Assembly: GCF_001591365.1 (NCBI RefSeq) | Contig: NZ_BCUT01000001.1 | Span: 372,001-436,000 of the forward strand | DNA length: 64,000 bases | Direction of reading: 5' to 3' | Source of the DNA: Variovorax paradoxus NBRC 15149 | GTDB taxonomy: Bacteria > Pseudomonadota > Gammaproteobacteria > Burkholderiales > Burkholderiaceae_C | Part shown: positions 37,714 to 45,698 of the stretch, in pieces | How the letters are laid out: every line of letters begins with the position of its first letter | Position numbering within the stretch: position 1 is the stretch's first letter | Made by a program: the position numbers and the translations under genes | The notes under the pieces: model-generated | The model's database searches: none | Told to the model about the DNA's origin: nothing | The model's input: the letters and a program-made list of their open reading frames with translations, nothing else

Positions 37714-38589
37714 ATGAAACTCACTGGCGTCATGCCCGCACTGGTCACACCTTTCGACGACAAGGGAAAAATTGATTTCAACAGGTTCGAAAAGCTCTTG
37801 CACAAGCTGCGCGATGACGGCGTCAAGGGTTGGGTGCCCTGCGGATCGACGGGCGAATACAACGCGCTCACGATGGACGAACGGGCATCGGTGCTCAAGT
37901 TCGTCGCCAACTTCGCGAACAAGGACGAATTGCTCATTGCAGGAACGAATGCCGGGTCGACGTGGGAGGTCATCGAACACACCAGGCGCGCTCGCGAACT
38001 CGGCTACACGGCGGTGCTGCTGTCCGCGCCCTTCTACGCCACCCCGGCTCCCGATGAGCTGATTGCGCATTACCGCTCGGTGCTCGATGCTGTCGACGTG
38101 GAGCTCGTTCTCTACAACTACCCGCCCAAGGTCGGCGTGGAAGTCGGCCTCGAGGTGCTGGAAGCCTTCAAGGACGACAAGCGCGTGATCGGCATCAAGG
38201 AGTCCAGCGGCAATCTGCTGCGGGCCATCGACATTCGCAGCCGCTTCGGTGATCGCTACCAGCTCACCAATGGCTCAGACGATCAGACGCTGGACTTCTT
38301 CCTCTGGGGGGCGACTTCCTGGATTTGCGGCCCTGCCAACTGCATGGCAAGGGCCTGCGTCGATCTGGTCAACACGATTGAATCCGGCAACTGGCTCGCT
38401 GCGCGCGACAAGATGCAGGTCATCTACGGCGCCATGGCCAGCCTCGAGAGCGGCAAATTCGTGCAAAAGGTCAAGTACGGATGCGAACTCGCCGGCACGC
38501 CGGTTGGCGTTGGCCGCGAGCCGCTGCTGCCGCTGACAACCGGAGAGAAGGCGGCATTCCGCAAGGCCATGGAACCCGTGCTGGGCTGA
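37714..38589 (+). CDS. DHDPS/NAL-family lyase or deaminase (pyrroline-4-hydroxy-2-carboxylate-deaminase-like)
   Basis: A 291-residue TIM-barrel class I aldolase-like enzyme. The Schiff-base Lys is in VIGIKESSGNL (about residue 165), the catalytic Tyr in VLYNYPPKVG, and the carboxylate-binding motif is GSTGEYNAL. In hydroxyproline degradation this family deaminates 1-pyrroline-4-hydroxy-2-carboxylate to 2-oxoglutarate semialdehyde, which the aldehyde dehydrogenase two genes on would oxidise. True dihydrodipicolinate synthase is less likely because of the context. Preceded by CAGGAG 8 bases upstream. Confidence 0.88.
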   Translation: MKLTGVMPALVTPFDDKGKIDFNRFEKLLHKLRDDGVKGWVPCGSTGEYNALTMDERASVLKFVANFANKDELLIAGTNAGSTWEVIEHTRRARELGYTAVLLSAPFYATPAPDELIAHYRSVLDAVDVELVLYNYPPKVGVEVGLEVLEAFKDDKRVIGIKESSGNLLRAIDIRSRFGDRYQLTNGSDDQTLDFFLWGATSWICGPANCMARACVDLVNTIESGNWLAARDKMQVIYGAMASLESGKFVQKVKYGCELAGTPVGVGREPLLPLTTGEKAAFRKAMEPVLG

Positions 38590-38595
38590 TCGGCA

Positions 38596-39867
38596 ATGAC
38601 TTCAGGCACCGAGCATCGGCGCATCGCGGTTGTCGGTGCCGGCATCGTGGGCGTCGCGGTTGCGCTGACCCTTCAGCGTCGCGGTCGGCCTGTGACACTG
38701 ATCGACCGCGACGAGCCCGGACGCGGCGCGTCCTACGGCAACATGGCAAGCATCGCTGTCACCGAATTCATGCCGGCGTCCCGCCCGTCGATGTGGGCGC
38801 AGTTGCCAGGCTGGCTCCTCGACCCACAGGGGCCGGTCCGCCTGCGCCCGACCTATCTTCCAAAGCTCGCACCTTGGTTCATGAGGTTCGTCGCTGCCAG
38901 CCGGCCTTCACGCGTGCGCGAGCTCGAGGCAGCCGGCGCGGCTTTGTGCCAACGGGTCTATGAAGATCTCGAGCCGTTGCTGGACGAAGCCGGTGCCGCC
39001 GGCCTGCTGGGCGAAGAGGGTTGTCTCAGCCTGTATGCCGATGATGCGCAGTTCGCGGCGGACCGCGAACACCTTCAGGTCATCGAACGCTTCGGCTTGC
39101 CGCACAGACTGCTTCAGGGCGAAGCGATCCAAGCGCTCGAGCCTGCCATTGGCAGCAACATCCGACGCGCCGTCTTGCTACCGCACAATCGCTCGATCAG
39201 CGATCCCCTGCTGCTGACACAGACGCTGATCAAACGATTCCAGTCACTTGGGGGGCGTGTCGAACGCGGAGAAGTGATCGCATTCGGACAATGCGAGGGC
39301 GCCGTCAGTTCAGTGCGCATCGCAGATGGACGCCATATCGAATCCGGAACCGTCATTCTCTGTTGCGGCGCATACACCGCCCGGCTGTCAAAGCTCGTAG
39401 GCGACTTCATTCCGATGGAGACAGAGCGCGGCTACCACACACAAATCATGTCGCCCGGCATTTCGATGCGCCACTCGATCATCTGGCCCGCCAAGGCGTT
39501 CATGGTCACGCCGACCGCTGGGGGCATTCGTGTCGGGGGAACCGTCGAGATGGCGGGGCTGGAAGCGCCACCGGATTACCGGCGTGCCCGCGTTCTGGTG
39601 GAACGTGCTAAGCAGGCATTGCCCGGGCTGCAAGTGCGCGATACCTCCGAGTGGATGGGACATCGCCCGGCGCTCCCCGACACGGTCCCGGTGATAGGCC
39701 CGTCCGCCCGGGTCCGAGGGGTGTACTACGCGGCAGGTCACGGCCACCTTGGACTGACCCTTTCCGCCACGACCGCCCGATTGATCGCAGACCTGGTGTG
39801 CGGCATGACGCCACCGGTGGATATGTCGCCGTATCGAGTCAGTCGCTTTGGAAGAACATCCCGATGA
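38596..39867 (+). CDS. FAD-dependent D-amino-acid/D-hydroxyproline dehydrogenase
   Basis: A 423-residue DadA-type flavoprotein. N-terminal dinucleotide motif RIAVVGAGIVGVAVALTLQR, ending in Asp at the ribose-binding position (LIDRDEPG), followed by GRGASYGNMASI. The C-terminal region reads TPTAGGIRVGGTVEMAGLEA, MGHRPALPDTVPVIGPS and YYAAGHGHLGLTLSATTARL, typical of D-amino-acid dehydrogenases that pass electrons to the respiratory chain. In the hydroxyproline pathway it oxidises cis-4-hydroxy-D-proline to the pyrroline. The start is 7 bp after the preceding stop and its own stop overlaps the next ATG. Confidence 0.9.
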   Translation: MTSGTEHRRIAVVGAGIVGVAVALTLQRRGRPVTLIDRDEPGRGASYGNMASIAVTEFMPASRPSMWAQLPGWLLDPQGPVRLRPTYLPKLAPWFMRFVAASRPSRVRELEAAGAALCQRVYEDLEPLLDEAGAAGLLGEEGCLSLYADDAQFAADREHLQVIERFGLPHRLLQGEAIQALEPAIGSNIRRAVLLPHNRSISDPLLLTQTLIKRFQSLGGRVERGEVIAFGQCEGAVSSVRIADGRHIESGTVILCCGAYTARLSKLVGDFIPMETERGYHTQIMSPGISMRHSIIWPAKAFMVTPTAGGIRVGGTVEMAGLEAPPDYRRARVLVERAKQALPGLQVRDTSEWMGHRPALPDTVPVIGPSARVRGVYYAAGHGHLGLTLSATTARLIADLVCGMTPPVDMSPYRVSRFGRTSR

Positions 39868-41339
39868 GAACACAATTATTTATCGACGGCCGATGGACAA
39901 CGCCCCTGGAGGGCGGCAGCTTCGACGTCCTGGACCCAGCCACTGGCAAGGTGATTCACAGAGCGCCAGCCGCAACAGCCGTGGACGTCGACGCCGCCGT
40001 CCGGGCCGCGCGCCGCGCGTTCGACGAGGGCCCGTGGCCGCGCATGAAAGGCGCGCAGCGCGCCCGATATCTGCGTGCCATGGCGGCGTCAGTTCGCCGC
40101 CGGCTGGAAGAACTCGCGACGCTGGAGGTGCTTGACAACGGCAAGCCCTTGCCGGAAGCGCGCTGGGACATCGGCGATGTCGCGGGCTGCTTCGAGTACT
40201 ACGCAACGCTGGCCGAAGAGCTCGACAATCATGACATCGAGCCCATCGCCCTGCCGGATCCCAGGTTTGTATCAAAGGCGGTGCGTGAGCCTCTCGGTGT
40301 TGCCGGCGCGATCATTCCATGGAACTTCCCGCTCTTGATGGCCGCATGGAAAGTCGCTCCCGCACTCGCCGCTGGCTGCACAATGGTGCTGAAGCCTTCC
40401 GAGCTGACCCCGCTGACGGCCCTTGAGCTCGGCGCAATCGCACAGGAAGCCGACCTGCCGGCAGGCGTGCTGAATATCGTCACCGGCCTCGGTCCCGATG
40501 CCGGTCAGCCGCTGAGCGAGCACCCCGGCGTGGACAAGCTGGCATTCACCGGGTCGGTGCCTACGGGCGCGAAGATCATGGCCAGTGCTGCACGCGACAT
40601 CAAGAACATCAGCCTCGAACTGGGCGGCAAGTCGCCGTTCCTGATCTTCGAGGATTCGGACATCGAGAAAGCCGTCGAGTGGATTCTTTTCGGCATCTTC
40701 TGGAACCAGGGCCAAGTGTGCTCGGCCACCTCGCGCGTGCTGGTTCAAGACGCCCTGCACGACCGCCTTGTGGCGAGGTTGGTCGAAGAAGCGCGCAAGA
40801 TCAAGATTGCTCCTGGCATGACGGAAGGCGCCTTGCTGGGGCCACTGATCTCTCATGGCCAATTCCTCAAGGTGCGCGCCGCGATCGATACGGCCTGCAC
40901 CGAAGGCGCAAAACTTCTGTGCGGAGGCGTCCGGCCACTAGGTCTGGAGCAGGGCTATTTCATGGAACCCGCAGTGCTCGTCGACGTGCCGCTCGACAGC
41001 CAGGCCTGGCGCGAGGAAATCTTCGGCCCTGTGGTCTGCGTCCGGCGCTTCGACACCGAGGCGCAAGCCGTGGCACTGGCCAACGACAGCCGCTTCGGCC
41101 TGGCCGCCGCCGTCATGTCGAGCGACGATGAGCGGACCGAGCGTGTCGCATCCCGGTTGCGCGCGGGCATTGTCTGGATCAATTGCTCGCAGCCGACGTT
41201 CACGGAGGCACCATGGGGTGGTTACAAGCAATCAGGGATCGGCCGCGAGTTGGGCCGCTGGGGCCTGGACAACTATCTCGAAACCAAACAGATCACCCGG
41301 CTCGTCGACGACAAGCCATGGGGCTGGTACATCAAGTGA
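39864..41339 (+). CDS. Aldehyde dehydrogenase (2-oxoglutarate-semialdehyde or betaine-aldehyde type)
   Basis: A 491-residue NAD(P) enzyme. N154 (IPWNFPLLMA), E252 (ISLELGGKSPFL) and nucleophile C286 (NQGQVCSATSRVLV) are in place, with cofactor loop AFTGSVPTGAK. The NQGQVCSATSR segment is reminiscent of betaine aldehyde dehydrogenases, while the gene context predicts oxidation of 2-oxoglutarate semialdehyde to 2-oxoglutarate. Either substrate class would be chemically consistent with part of the cluster. ATG overlaps the preceding TGA. Confidence 0.88.
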   Translation: MRTQLFIDGRWTTPLEGGSFDVLDPATGKVIHRAPAATAVDVDAAVRAARRAFDEGPWPRMKGAQRARYLRAMAASVRRRLEELATLEVLDNGKPLPEARWDIGDVAGCFEYYATLAEELDNHDIEPIALPDPRFVSKAVREPLGVAGAIIPWNFPLLMAAWKVAPALAAGCTMVLKPSELTPLTALELGAIAQEADLPAGVLNIVTGLGPDAGQPLSEHPGVDKLAFTGSVPTGAKIMASAARDIKNISLELGGKSPFLIFEDSDIEKAVEWILFGIFWNQGQVCSATSRVLVQDALHDRLVARLVEEARKIKIAPGMTEGALLGPLISHGQFLKVRAAIDTACTEGAKLLCGGVRPLGLEQGYFMEPAVLVDVPLDSQAWREEIFGPVVCVRRFDTEAQAVALANDSRFGLAAAVMSSDDERTERVASRLRAGIVWINCSQPTFTEAPWGGYKQSGIGRELGRWGLDNYLETKQITRLVDDKPWGWYIK

Positions 41340-41347
41340 GGGCGAGC

Positions 41348-42400
41348 ATGCTGGAGCAACCCAAGTGTTGGACGCAGGCGCTGCAACTTGTCGAAGTGCA
41401 TTGCCAAGGCGAGATCGGCAAGGTGATCGTGGCGGGGGCACCAAAGATCCCCGGGCGCACGATGGCCGAGAAGATGAACCACATCAATCAGGTCGACGAT
41501 CGCCTGCGCCGTTTCGTGACCTTGGAGCCGCGCGCCAGCGTCAACATGTCTGTCAACCTGCTGGTCCCGCCCACCAGGGCCGACGCCGATGCGGGATTCA
41601 TCGTGCTGCAGGCTGATCGGGCGCACGCGATGTCCGGAAGCAACTGCATCTGCGTAGTGACGGCTTTGCTGGAAACGGGGCGCATCGCCATGACGGAGCC
41701 CGAGACCGTCGTGAAACTTGACACGCCCGCGGGTCTCGTGACCGCGACGGCGCGTTGCCAGGATGGGCGCTGTTTGTCGGTGAGCCTCGACAACGTGGCC
41801 GCTTTCGTCGAAGTGCTTGATCAACCGCTGTCAACGCCCGAGTGGGGAGAGATTCGCCTCGATATCGCATTTGGCGGGGTGTACTACGCGATCGTCGATG
41901 TACAGCAAGTAGGCCTGAGAATCGAGCCCAGTCACGCGCGAGAGCTAGCGGTGGCCGGCATCAAGATCAAGCGGCTGCTGCAGCAGCAAGTGAGCGTTCA
42001 GCATCCGGAGATCGAGGGGCTCGACGAGATCGCCTATGTCATGTTCCGCCACTTCGAATCGGACGGAGTCATCCAGACCTGTACGACCTTGCAGCCAGGC
42101 CGCGTGGACCGGTCCCCTTGCGGGACGGGCAGTTCGGCCAATCTGGCGGTACTGTTCTCACGCGGGGAAGTAAGGGTTGGAGACCAGAGAACATCCCGCT
42201 CGATCATCGGCGGAGAGTTCACCGCCCAAGTGCTGGCGCAAACCAGTGTGGGCGGGCGGCCGGCGATCCTGCCCCGTATCACCGGTCAAGCGTGGATCTA
42301 CGGGATGGAATTGATGCGATTCGATGACGATGACCCGATGTCGAAAGGGTTTGCGCTTTCGGATACATGGGGGCCGCAAGTGGATCTGCTTAGGAATTGA
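41348..42400 (+). CDS. Proline-racemase-superfamily enzyme, Ser/Cys variant (hydroxyproline 2-epimerase-like)
   Basis: A 350-residue cofactor-independent epimerase or dehydratase. The second catalytic site is intact: DRSPCGTGSSANLAVL with C258. The first site, normally Met-Cys-Gly-His, reads HAMSGSNCICVVTALLETG, so the catalytic Cys is S96. Ser/Cys members exist in the superfamily and differ in specificity from Cys/Cys 4-hydroxyproline epimerases and Cys/Thr trans-3-hydroxyproline dehydratases. It ends the operon, 8 bp after the aldehyde dehydrogenase. Most likely it epimerises the alpha carbon of a hydroxyproline-like acid before the flavin enzyme oxidises it. Confidence 0.87.
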   Translation: MLEQPKCWTQALQLVEVHCQGEIGKVIVAGAPKIPGRTMAEKMNHINQVDDRLRRFVTLEPRASVNMSVNLLVPPTRADADAGFIVLQADRAHAMSGSNCICVVTALLETGRIAMTEPETVVKLDTPAGLVTATARCQDGRCLSVSLDNVAAFVEVLDQPLSTPEWGEIRLDIAFGGVYYAIVDVQQVGLRIEPSHARELAVAGIKIKRLLQQQVSVQHPEIEGLDEIAYVMFRHFESDGVIQTCTTLQPGRVDRSPCGTGSSANLAVLFSRGEVRVGDQRTSRSIIGGEFTAQVLAQTSVGGRPAILPRITGQAWIYGMELMRFDDDDPMSKGFALSDTWGPQVDLLRN

Positions 42401-42600
42401 CACTATGAAGCGCTAGGATAGGCATTCTTCGGCATCGGAGCGAGATCAACTGGGCCATGCGCATGCAGCGGCACGGGCCACGCCTCAGATCTCTGTCACG
42501 TCCTGGCTCGCCGGCGTAAAGCGCATCACGGGGCCGCACACATGCCTGTCAACAGCGCCCAAGTGAGCGGCGGATCTTCCTCCTCCAGAATCTGCTGGTC
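42401..42600. other. Intergenic stretch left of the insertion element
   Basis: About 200 bases without a credible gene. A weak minus-strand peptide tail (VCGPVMRFTPASQDVTEI, then stop, at roughly 42484-42540) reads like the C-terminus of an unidentified protein but has no upstream support. The last bases, TGCTGGTC (42593-42600), are the left copy of the insertion-element target duplication. Confidence 0.35.
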
Positions 42601-42605
42601 GGAGT

Positions 42606-42629
42606 TGTCAGGATTTTTGTGTTCGAGGC
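42606..42629 (+). repeat. Left terminal inverted repeat of the IS256 element
   Basis: TGTCAGGATTTTTGTGTTCG and the following AGGC. It matches the inverse of 44010-44033 at about 20 of 24 positions; differences are confined to the GGAT segment. Confidence 0.8.
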
Positions 42630-42663
42630 CGGTTGATTGATTTGCTCTCGATTTCTTATGTCT

Positions 42664-43985
42664 TCAGGCCCCTGCCAGGCCGCCGGAGGCGCCCCGGTTG
42701 AGTTGCCTTGGGCCGCGTGCGTGAAGCGCTCTTCGTAGAGGATCGCGAATTGATTCATCGCCCTCCTTCCAATTGTGCGCCGCGCGCCCCCAGTCGGTCG
42801 TGATGTTGCGCAACGCCAGCCAGCTCAGCTTGGAGGCCGCGTCATCACTGGGGAAGTGGCCGCGCGACTTGATGATCTTGCGCAACTGCGCGTTGATGCT
42901 CTCGATGGCGTTGGTCGTGTAGATCACCCGGCGGATGGACGGCGGAAACGCGAAGAACGGAATCACCCGATCCCACGCACGGCGCCAAGCTGCGACCACA
43001 GTCGGGAACTTGATACCCCAGGGGCCTTGAGCAAAGGCATCGAGTTCGGCCTCGGCCGCTTCGGCGCTCGCGGCCGTGTAGATTGGCTTGATCGCCGCGG
43101 CCAGCAGCTTGCGGTCCTTCCAGCTCGCGTAGTCCAGCGAGTTGCGTATCAGGTGCACGATGCAGGTCTGCAACGTGGTAGCCGGATACACCGCCGCCAG
43201 CGCCTCGGGCATGCCCTTCAAGCCATCGGTGACGGCGATGAGGATGTCACCCACGCCGCGGGTCTTCAGGTCGTTGAATACCTTCATCCAGAACTTGGCG
43301 CCCTCGGTGCCTTCGATCCACAGGCCGAGGATGTCGCGCGTGCCATCGGGCAGCACCCCCAAGGCCAGGTAGATGGCCTTGTTGCGCACCACCGCATCTT
43401 CTTTGATCTTCACGCGCAAGGCGTCGAAAAAGACCACCGGGTACATCGGCTCCAGCGGCCGGGCCTGCCAGGCTCCGACCTCGGCCATGACGGCGTCGGT
43501 GACCGAGCTGATGAACTCGGGCGACACCTCCACCGCGTAGCTCTCCATCAAGAAGCCCCTGGATCTCGCGCATGGTCATGCCGCGCGCGTACATGGCCAC
43601 GATCTTGTCGTCGAAGCCGGTGAACCGGCGTTCGTGCTTTGGGATGAGCACCGGCTCGAAGGAGCCCTCGCGGTCGCGCGGCACCTCGATGCGAAGTGGC
43701 CCGTCACCGGCCAAAACCGTCTTGGCACTCCTGCCATTGCGCTGATTGCCACCGCTGGCCTCGGGCTTGCTCGCGCCGCTCGGGTAGCCCAGGTGGTGCG
43801 ACATCTCGGCACCCAGGGCGCGCTCGATGAGCGCCTTCTTGAACGCGGCCGTCGCCTCATTGACTGCGTCACCGGTCATGGGGGCCGGTGACGAACTGGT
43901 CAATCAACTCCTTCGGAATCGACGGCAGCGCCGCCATCTTGGCGGCGATCGCCGCGTTCTTCATCTTCGTCTTGCTTGCTGGCAT
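42664..43985 (-). pseudogene. IS256-family transposase, three +1 frameshifts
   Basis: Reading right to left, the product starts MPASKTKMKNAAIAAKMAAL at 43985. It shifts frame at a run of five G/C (43880-43884), continues with MTGDAVNEATAAFKKALIER, and shifts again at a run of four (43556-43559). It then reads FLMESYAVEVSPEFISSVTD and the DDE domain, and shifts a third time at 42761-42763 before NQFAILYEERFTHAAQGN. The catalytic triad is visible: D in VVFFDALRVKI, D in AVTDGLKGMPEAL, E in TTNAIESINAQLRK. Removing one base at each site would restore a full-length protein of about 420-430 residues. It is either a dead copy or a sequence with homopolymer errors. Confidence 0.85.
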
Positions 43986-44009
43986 ACATGCTCCTGCTCG
44001 TCATGCTAT

Positions 44010-44033
44010 GCCTCGAACACAAAATTTATGACA
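44010..44033 (-). repeat. Right terminal inverted repeat of the IS256 element
   Basis: GCCTCGAACACAAAATTTAT and the following GACA; the reverse complement matches the left end at 42606-42629 except for the TAAA segment. Confidence 0.8.
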
Positions 44034-44038
44034 GGCTC

Positions 44039-44236
44039 TGCTGGTCTGGTTGGCGTCGTCGTTGAAGGCCTGCTTACCCAGGACAAGCTGGGGCTGTTCC
44101 TTCTCGACCAGGATGCCGCGGCCGGCGCCGATGGCCACGACAGTGCGCGCAGGGTTTCCTGGCACTTGACATCGCCGCAGGAGACGGCGATGACTTCGGT
44201 GACCGCGCCCTTCTCTTTCAGTCGCACGGTCCCCTT
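44039..44236 (-). pseudogene. Remnant of a second electron-transfer flavoprotein beta gene
   Basis: Aligns by eye with the intact etfB gene in the window (about 48083-48326). [20 protein letters not shown] and CQETLRA correspond exactly to the intact [20 protein letters not shown] and CQETLRT. After a frame change and an internal deletion of roughly 50 bases the pieces GQAFNDDANQT-like sequence can still be followed to the IS boundary. It shows that a divergent etfB copy was present at the right-hand cluster's edge, was deleted internally and was hit by the IS. Confidence 0.82.
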
Positions 44237-44311
44237 CTCAGACCTTCCCCATGGCACTGCACCGGCAAGTCGACGCGAGTTGCAATGGTCAGATCCTCCT
44301 AGCCCGCAGCC

Positions 44312-45469
44312 TCAAAGCCCTCGACCGATCAGATCCTTCATCAACTCGTTCGCACCGCCGTAGATCGGCTCGATGCGCGCGTCGACGAACATGCGTGCAA
44401 TCGGGTACTCCAGCATGTACCCGTGTCCGCCGAAGACTTGCAGGCATCGGCTGACGAGTTCACACTGGCGGTCGCTGGTCCACCACTTGCTCATCGATGC
44501 CAGCTCGGTGTTCATCGTTCCATCAAGCATCCGATCGACCGTGAAGTCGGCAAGAACCCGGGTCACCGTGGCGACGGTCTTGACCTCGGCCAGCTCGAAC
44601 CGGGTGTGCTGAAGGTCGATCAACCGCTTGTCAAACATCGGTCTTTCCTTCGCATGCGCGAGGGTCACGCGATAAGCGTGCTCCATCACGGCCGCGCAGT
44701 TGATCCCCACCAGCGTTCGCTCGTAGGTCAGGTCTTTCATCATCTGGAAGAAGCCCTGGCCCTCGGTGCCGCCCAGAACGCTCTCGGCCGGAACCTCGCA
44801 GTCGTCGAAGAACAGTTCGCAGGTGTCGGAGCCGTGCAGGCCCACCTTGTTCAGGCGGCGCCCGACGCGAAAGCCCGGTGTTGCCGTCTCGAACAGGATC
44901 AGCGAAACGCCCCGGGCCTTTTGGGACGGATCGGTTTTCACCGCCAGCACCAGGAGGTCGGCTGTCGATCCGTTTGTAATGAATGTCTTGGAGCCGTTGA
45001 CTACATAGCTGTCGCCCTGGCGTATGGCGCGCGTGCGCAAGTTCTGCAGGTCTGTTCCCCCGCCGGGCTCGGTCATTCCCATGCCCGCAATCATTTCGCC
45101 GCTGGCCAGCTTGGGAAGGTACTTGCGTTTCTGGTCGGGAGTTCCATAGCGCGAGATGTAGTGCGCGGCAATCACGTGGATCTGCTTGCCCGGGCGCCAG
45201 CTCGTGTCGCCGGCCAGGCACAGTTCGTGGGCGACGACGGCTTCATGCGCAAAGGTGCCGCCGCTCCCGCCGTACGCCTCGTCGATGTCGGGCAGGATGA
45301 TGCCCAGATCGCCAGCCTTGCGCCACAACGCGCGGTCGGTGGCACCTTCGGCAAAGTAGCGCTCCTGGTTCGGCGTGATCTCCTCGGCGGTGAAGCGCCG
45401 GACCAGATCTCCCAACGCCTCGACTTCCTCGGTGTACCAGCGCGGCTTGTAGGTGTCGATGATCATCAT
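44312..45469 (-). CDS. Acyl-CoA dehydrogenase (FAD), first of two
   Basis: A 385-residue flavoenzyme that introduces an alpha,beta double bond in an acyl-CoA, passing electrons to ETF. Family motifs: GMGMTEPGGGTDLQNLRT (FAD/substrate contact, about 130-147), YVVNGSKTFITNGSTADLLV, and the C-terminal LQVFGGHGYMLEYPIARMFVD. In the segment that carries the catalytic Glu of medium-chain enzymes this protein reads EPIYGGANELMKD (Gly at that site), as in the group where the base lies elsewhere. ATG 45469 is chosen because the longer frame from 45517 would enter a palindromic operator. It is the last gene of the minus-strand block. Confidence 0.92.
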   Translation of the reverse strand: MMIIDTYKPRWYTEEVEALGDLVRRFTAEEITPNQERYFAEGATDRALWRKAGDLGIILPDIDEAYGGSGGTFAHEAVVAHELCLAGDTSWRPGKQIHVIAAHYISRYGTPDQKRKYLPKLASGEMIAGMGMTEPGGGTDLQNLRTRAIRQGDSYVVNGSKTFITNGSTADLLVLAVKTDPSQKARGVSLILFETATPGFRVGRRLNKVGLHGSDTCELFFDDCEVPAESVLGGTEGQGFFQMMKDLTYERTLVGINCAAVMEHAYRVTLAHAKERPMFDKRLIDLQHTRFELAEVKTVATVTRVLADFTVDRMLDGTMNTELASMSKWWTSDRQCELVSRCLQVFGGHGYMLEYPIARMFVDARIEPIYGGANELMKDLIGRGL

Positions 45470-45516
45470 TGAACTCTCGAAGTTGATCGTGCAATCGTAG
45501 GGGTCGAAAGCGGGCA

Positions 45517-45542
45517 CGAACTCGTCGCATCCGACGAGTTCG
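45517..45542. promoter_or_regulatory. Palindromic operator, copy A of the TCGTCGCATCCGACGA motif
   Basis: CGAACTCGTCG and CGACGAGTTCG are perfect 11-bp inverted arms around CATC. The core TCGTCGCATCCGACGA recurs exactly, or in its 16-bp core, at 55377 and 59825. It lies 48 bp upstream of the acyl-CoA dehydrogenase start on the minus strand. A hairpin terminator is an alternative reading for this copy alone, but recurrence upstream of other genes favours an operator. Confidence 0.7.
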
Positions 45543-45544
45543 CG

Positions 45545-45652
45545 CTAACGCATGGCAAGCGCCAGAATCTCTTCGTTCAACTGCTTCGACAAAGGCTTCT
45601 TGAGATAGCTCCGGATGCTGCGGCGTTGCTGTACGACTTCATCAAACGTCAT
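45545..45652 (-). pseudogene. N-terminal remnant of a nitroreductase-family gene
   Basis: A 35-residue open frame MTFDEVVQQRRSIRSYLKKP, then LSKQLNEEILALAMR and stop. This is the standard N-terminus of FMN nitroreductases (RRSIRxY with FMN-binding arginines), which are normally about 200 residues. The frame ends at a stop beside the palindrome at 45517, so the rest was lost by deletion. Confidence 0.65.
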
Positions 45653-45698
45653 GGCCAGGACTCTTCAGTTGCGGGTCGATCATGAAAAGTCCGGGCAT

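Larger units (their letters stand above)
42601..44038 (-). mobile_element. IS256-family insertion sequence with target duplication
   Basis: About 1.44 kb bounded by imperfect terminal inverted repeats and flanked on both sides by TGCTGGTC (42593-42600 and 44039-44046), an 8-bp target duplication of the size expected for IS256. Outer ends read GGAGTTGTCA on the left and, on the opposite strand, GAGCCTGTCA on the right. The single transposase gene inside has three frameshifts. The element sits in a remnant of a second etfB gene. Confidence 0.85.

Noticed and set aside
45517-45542. Rho-independent terminator of the flavin oxidoreductase gene
   Set aside because: The 11-bp stem is strong, but there is no T-run and the same 16-bp core recurs upstream of two other units, so an operator is the better explanation.
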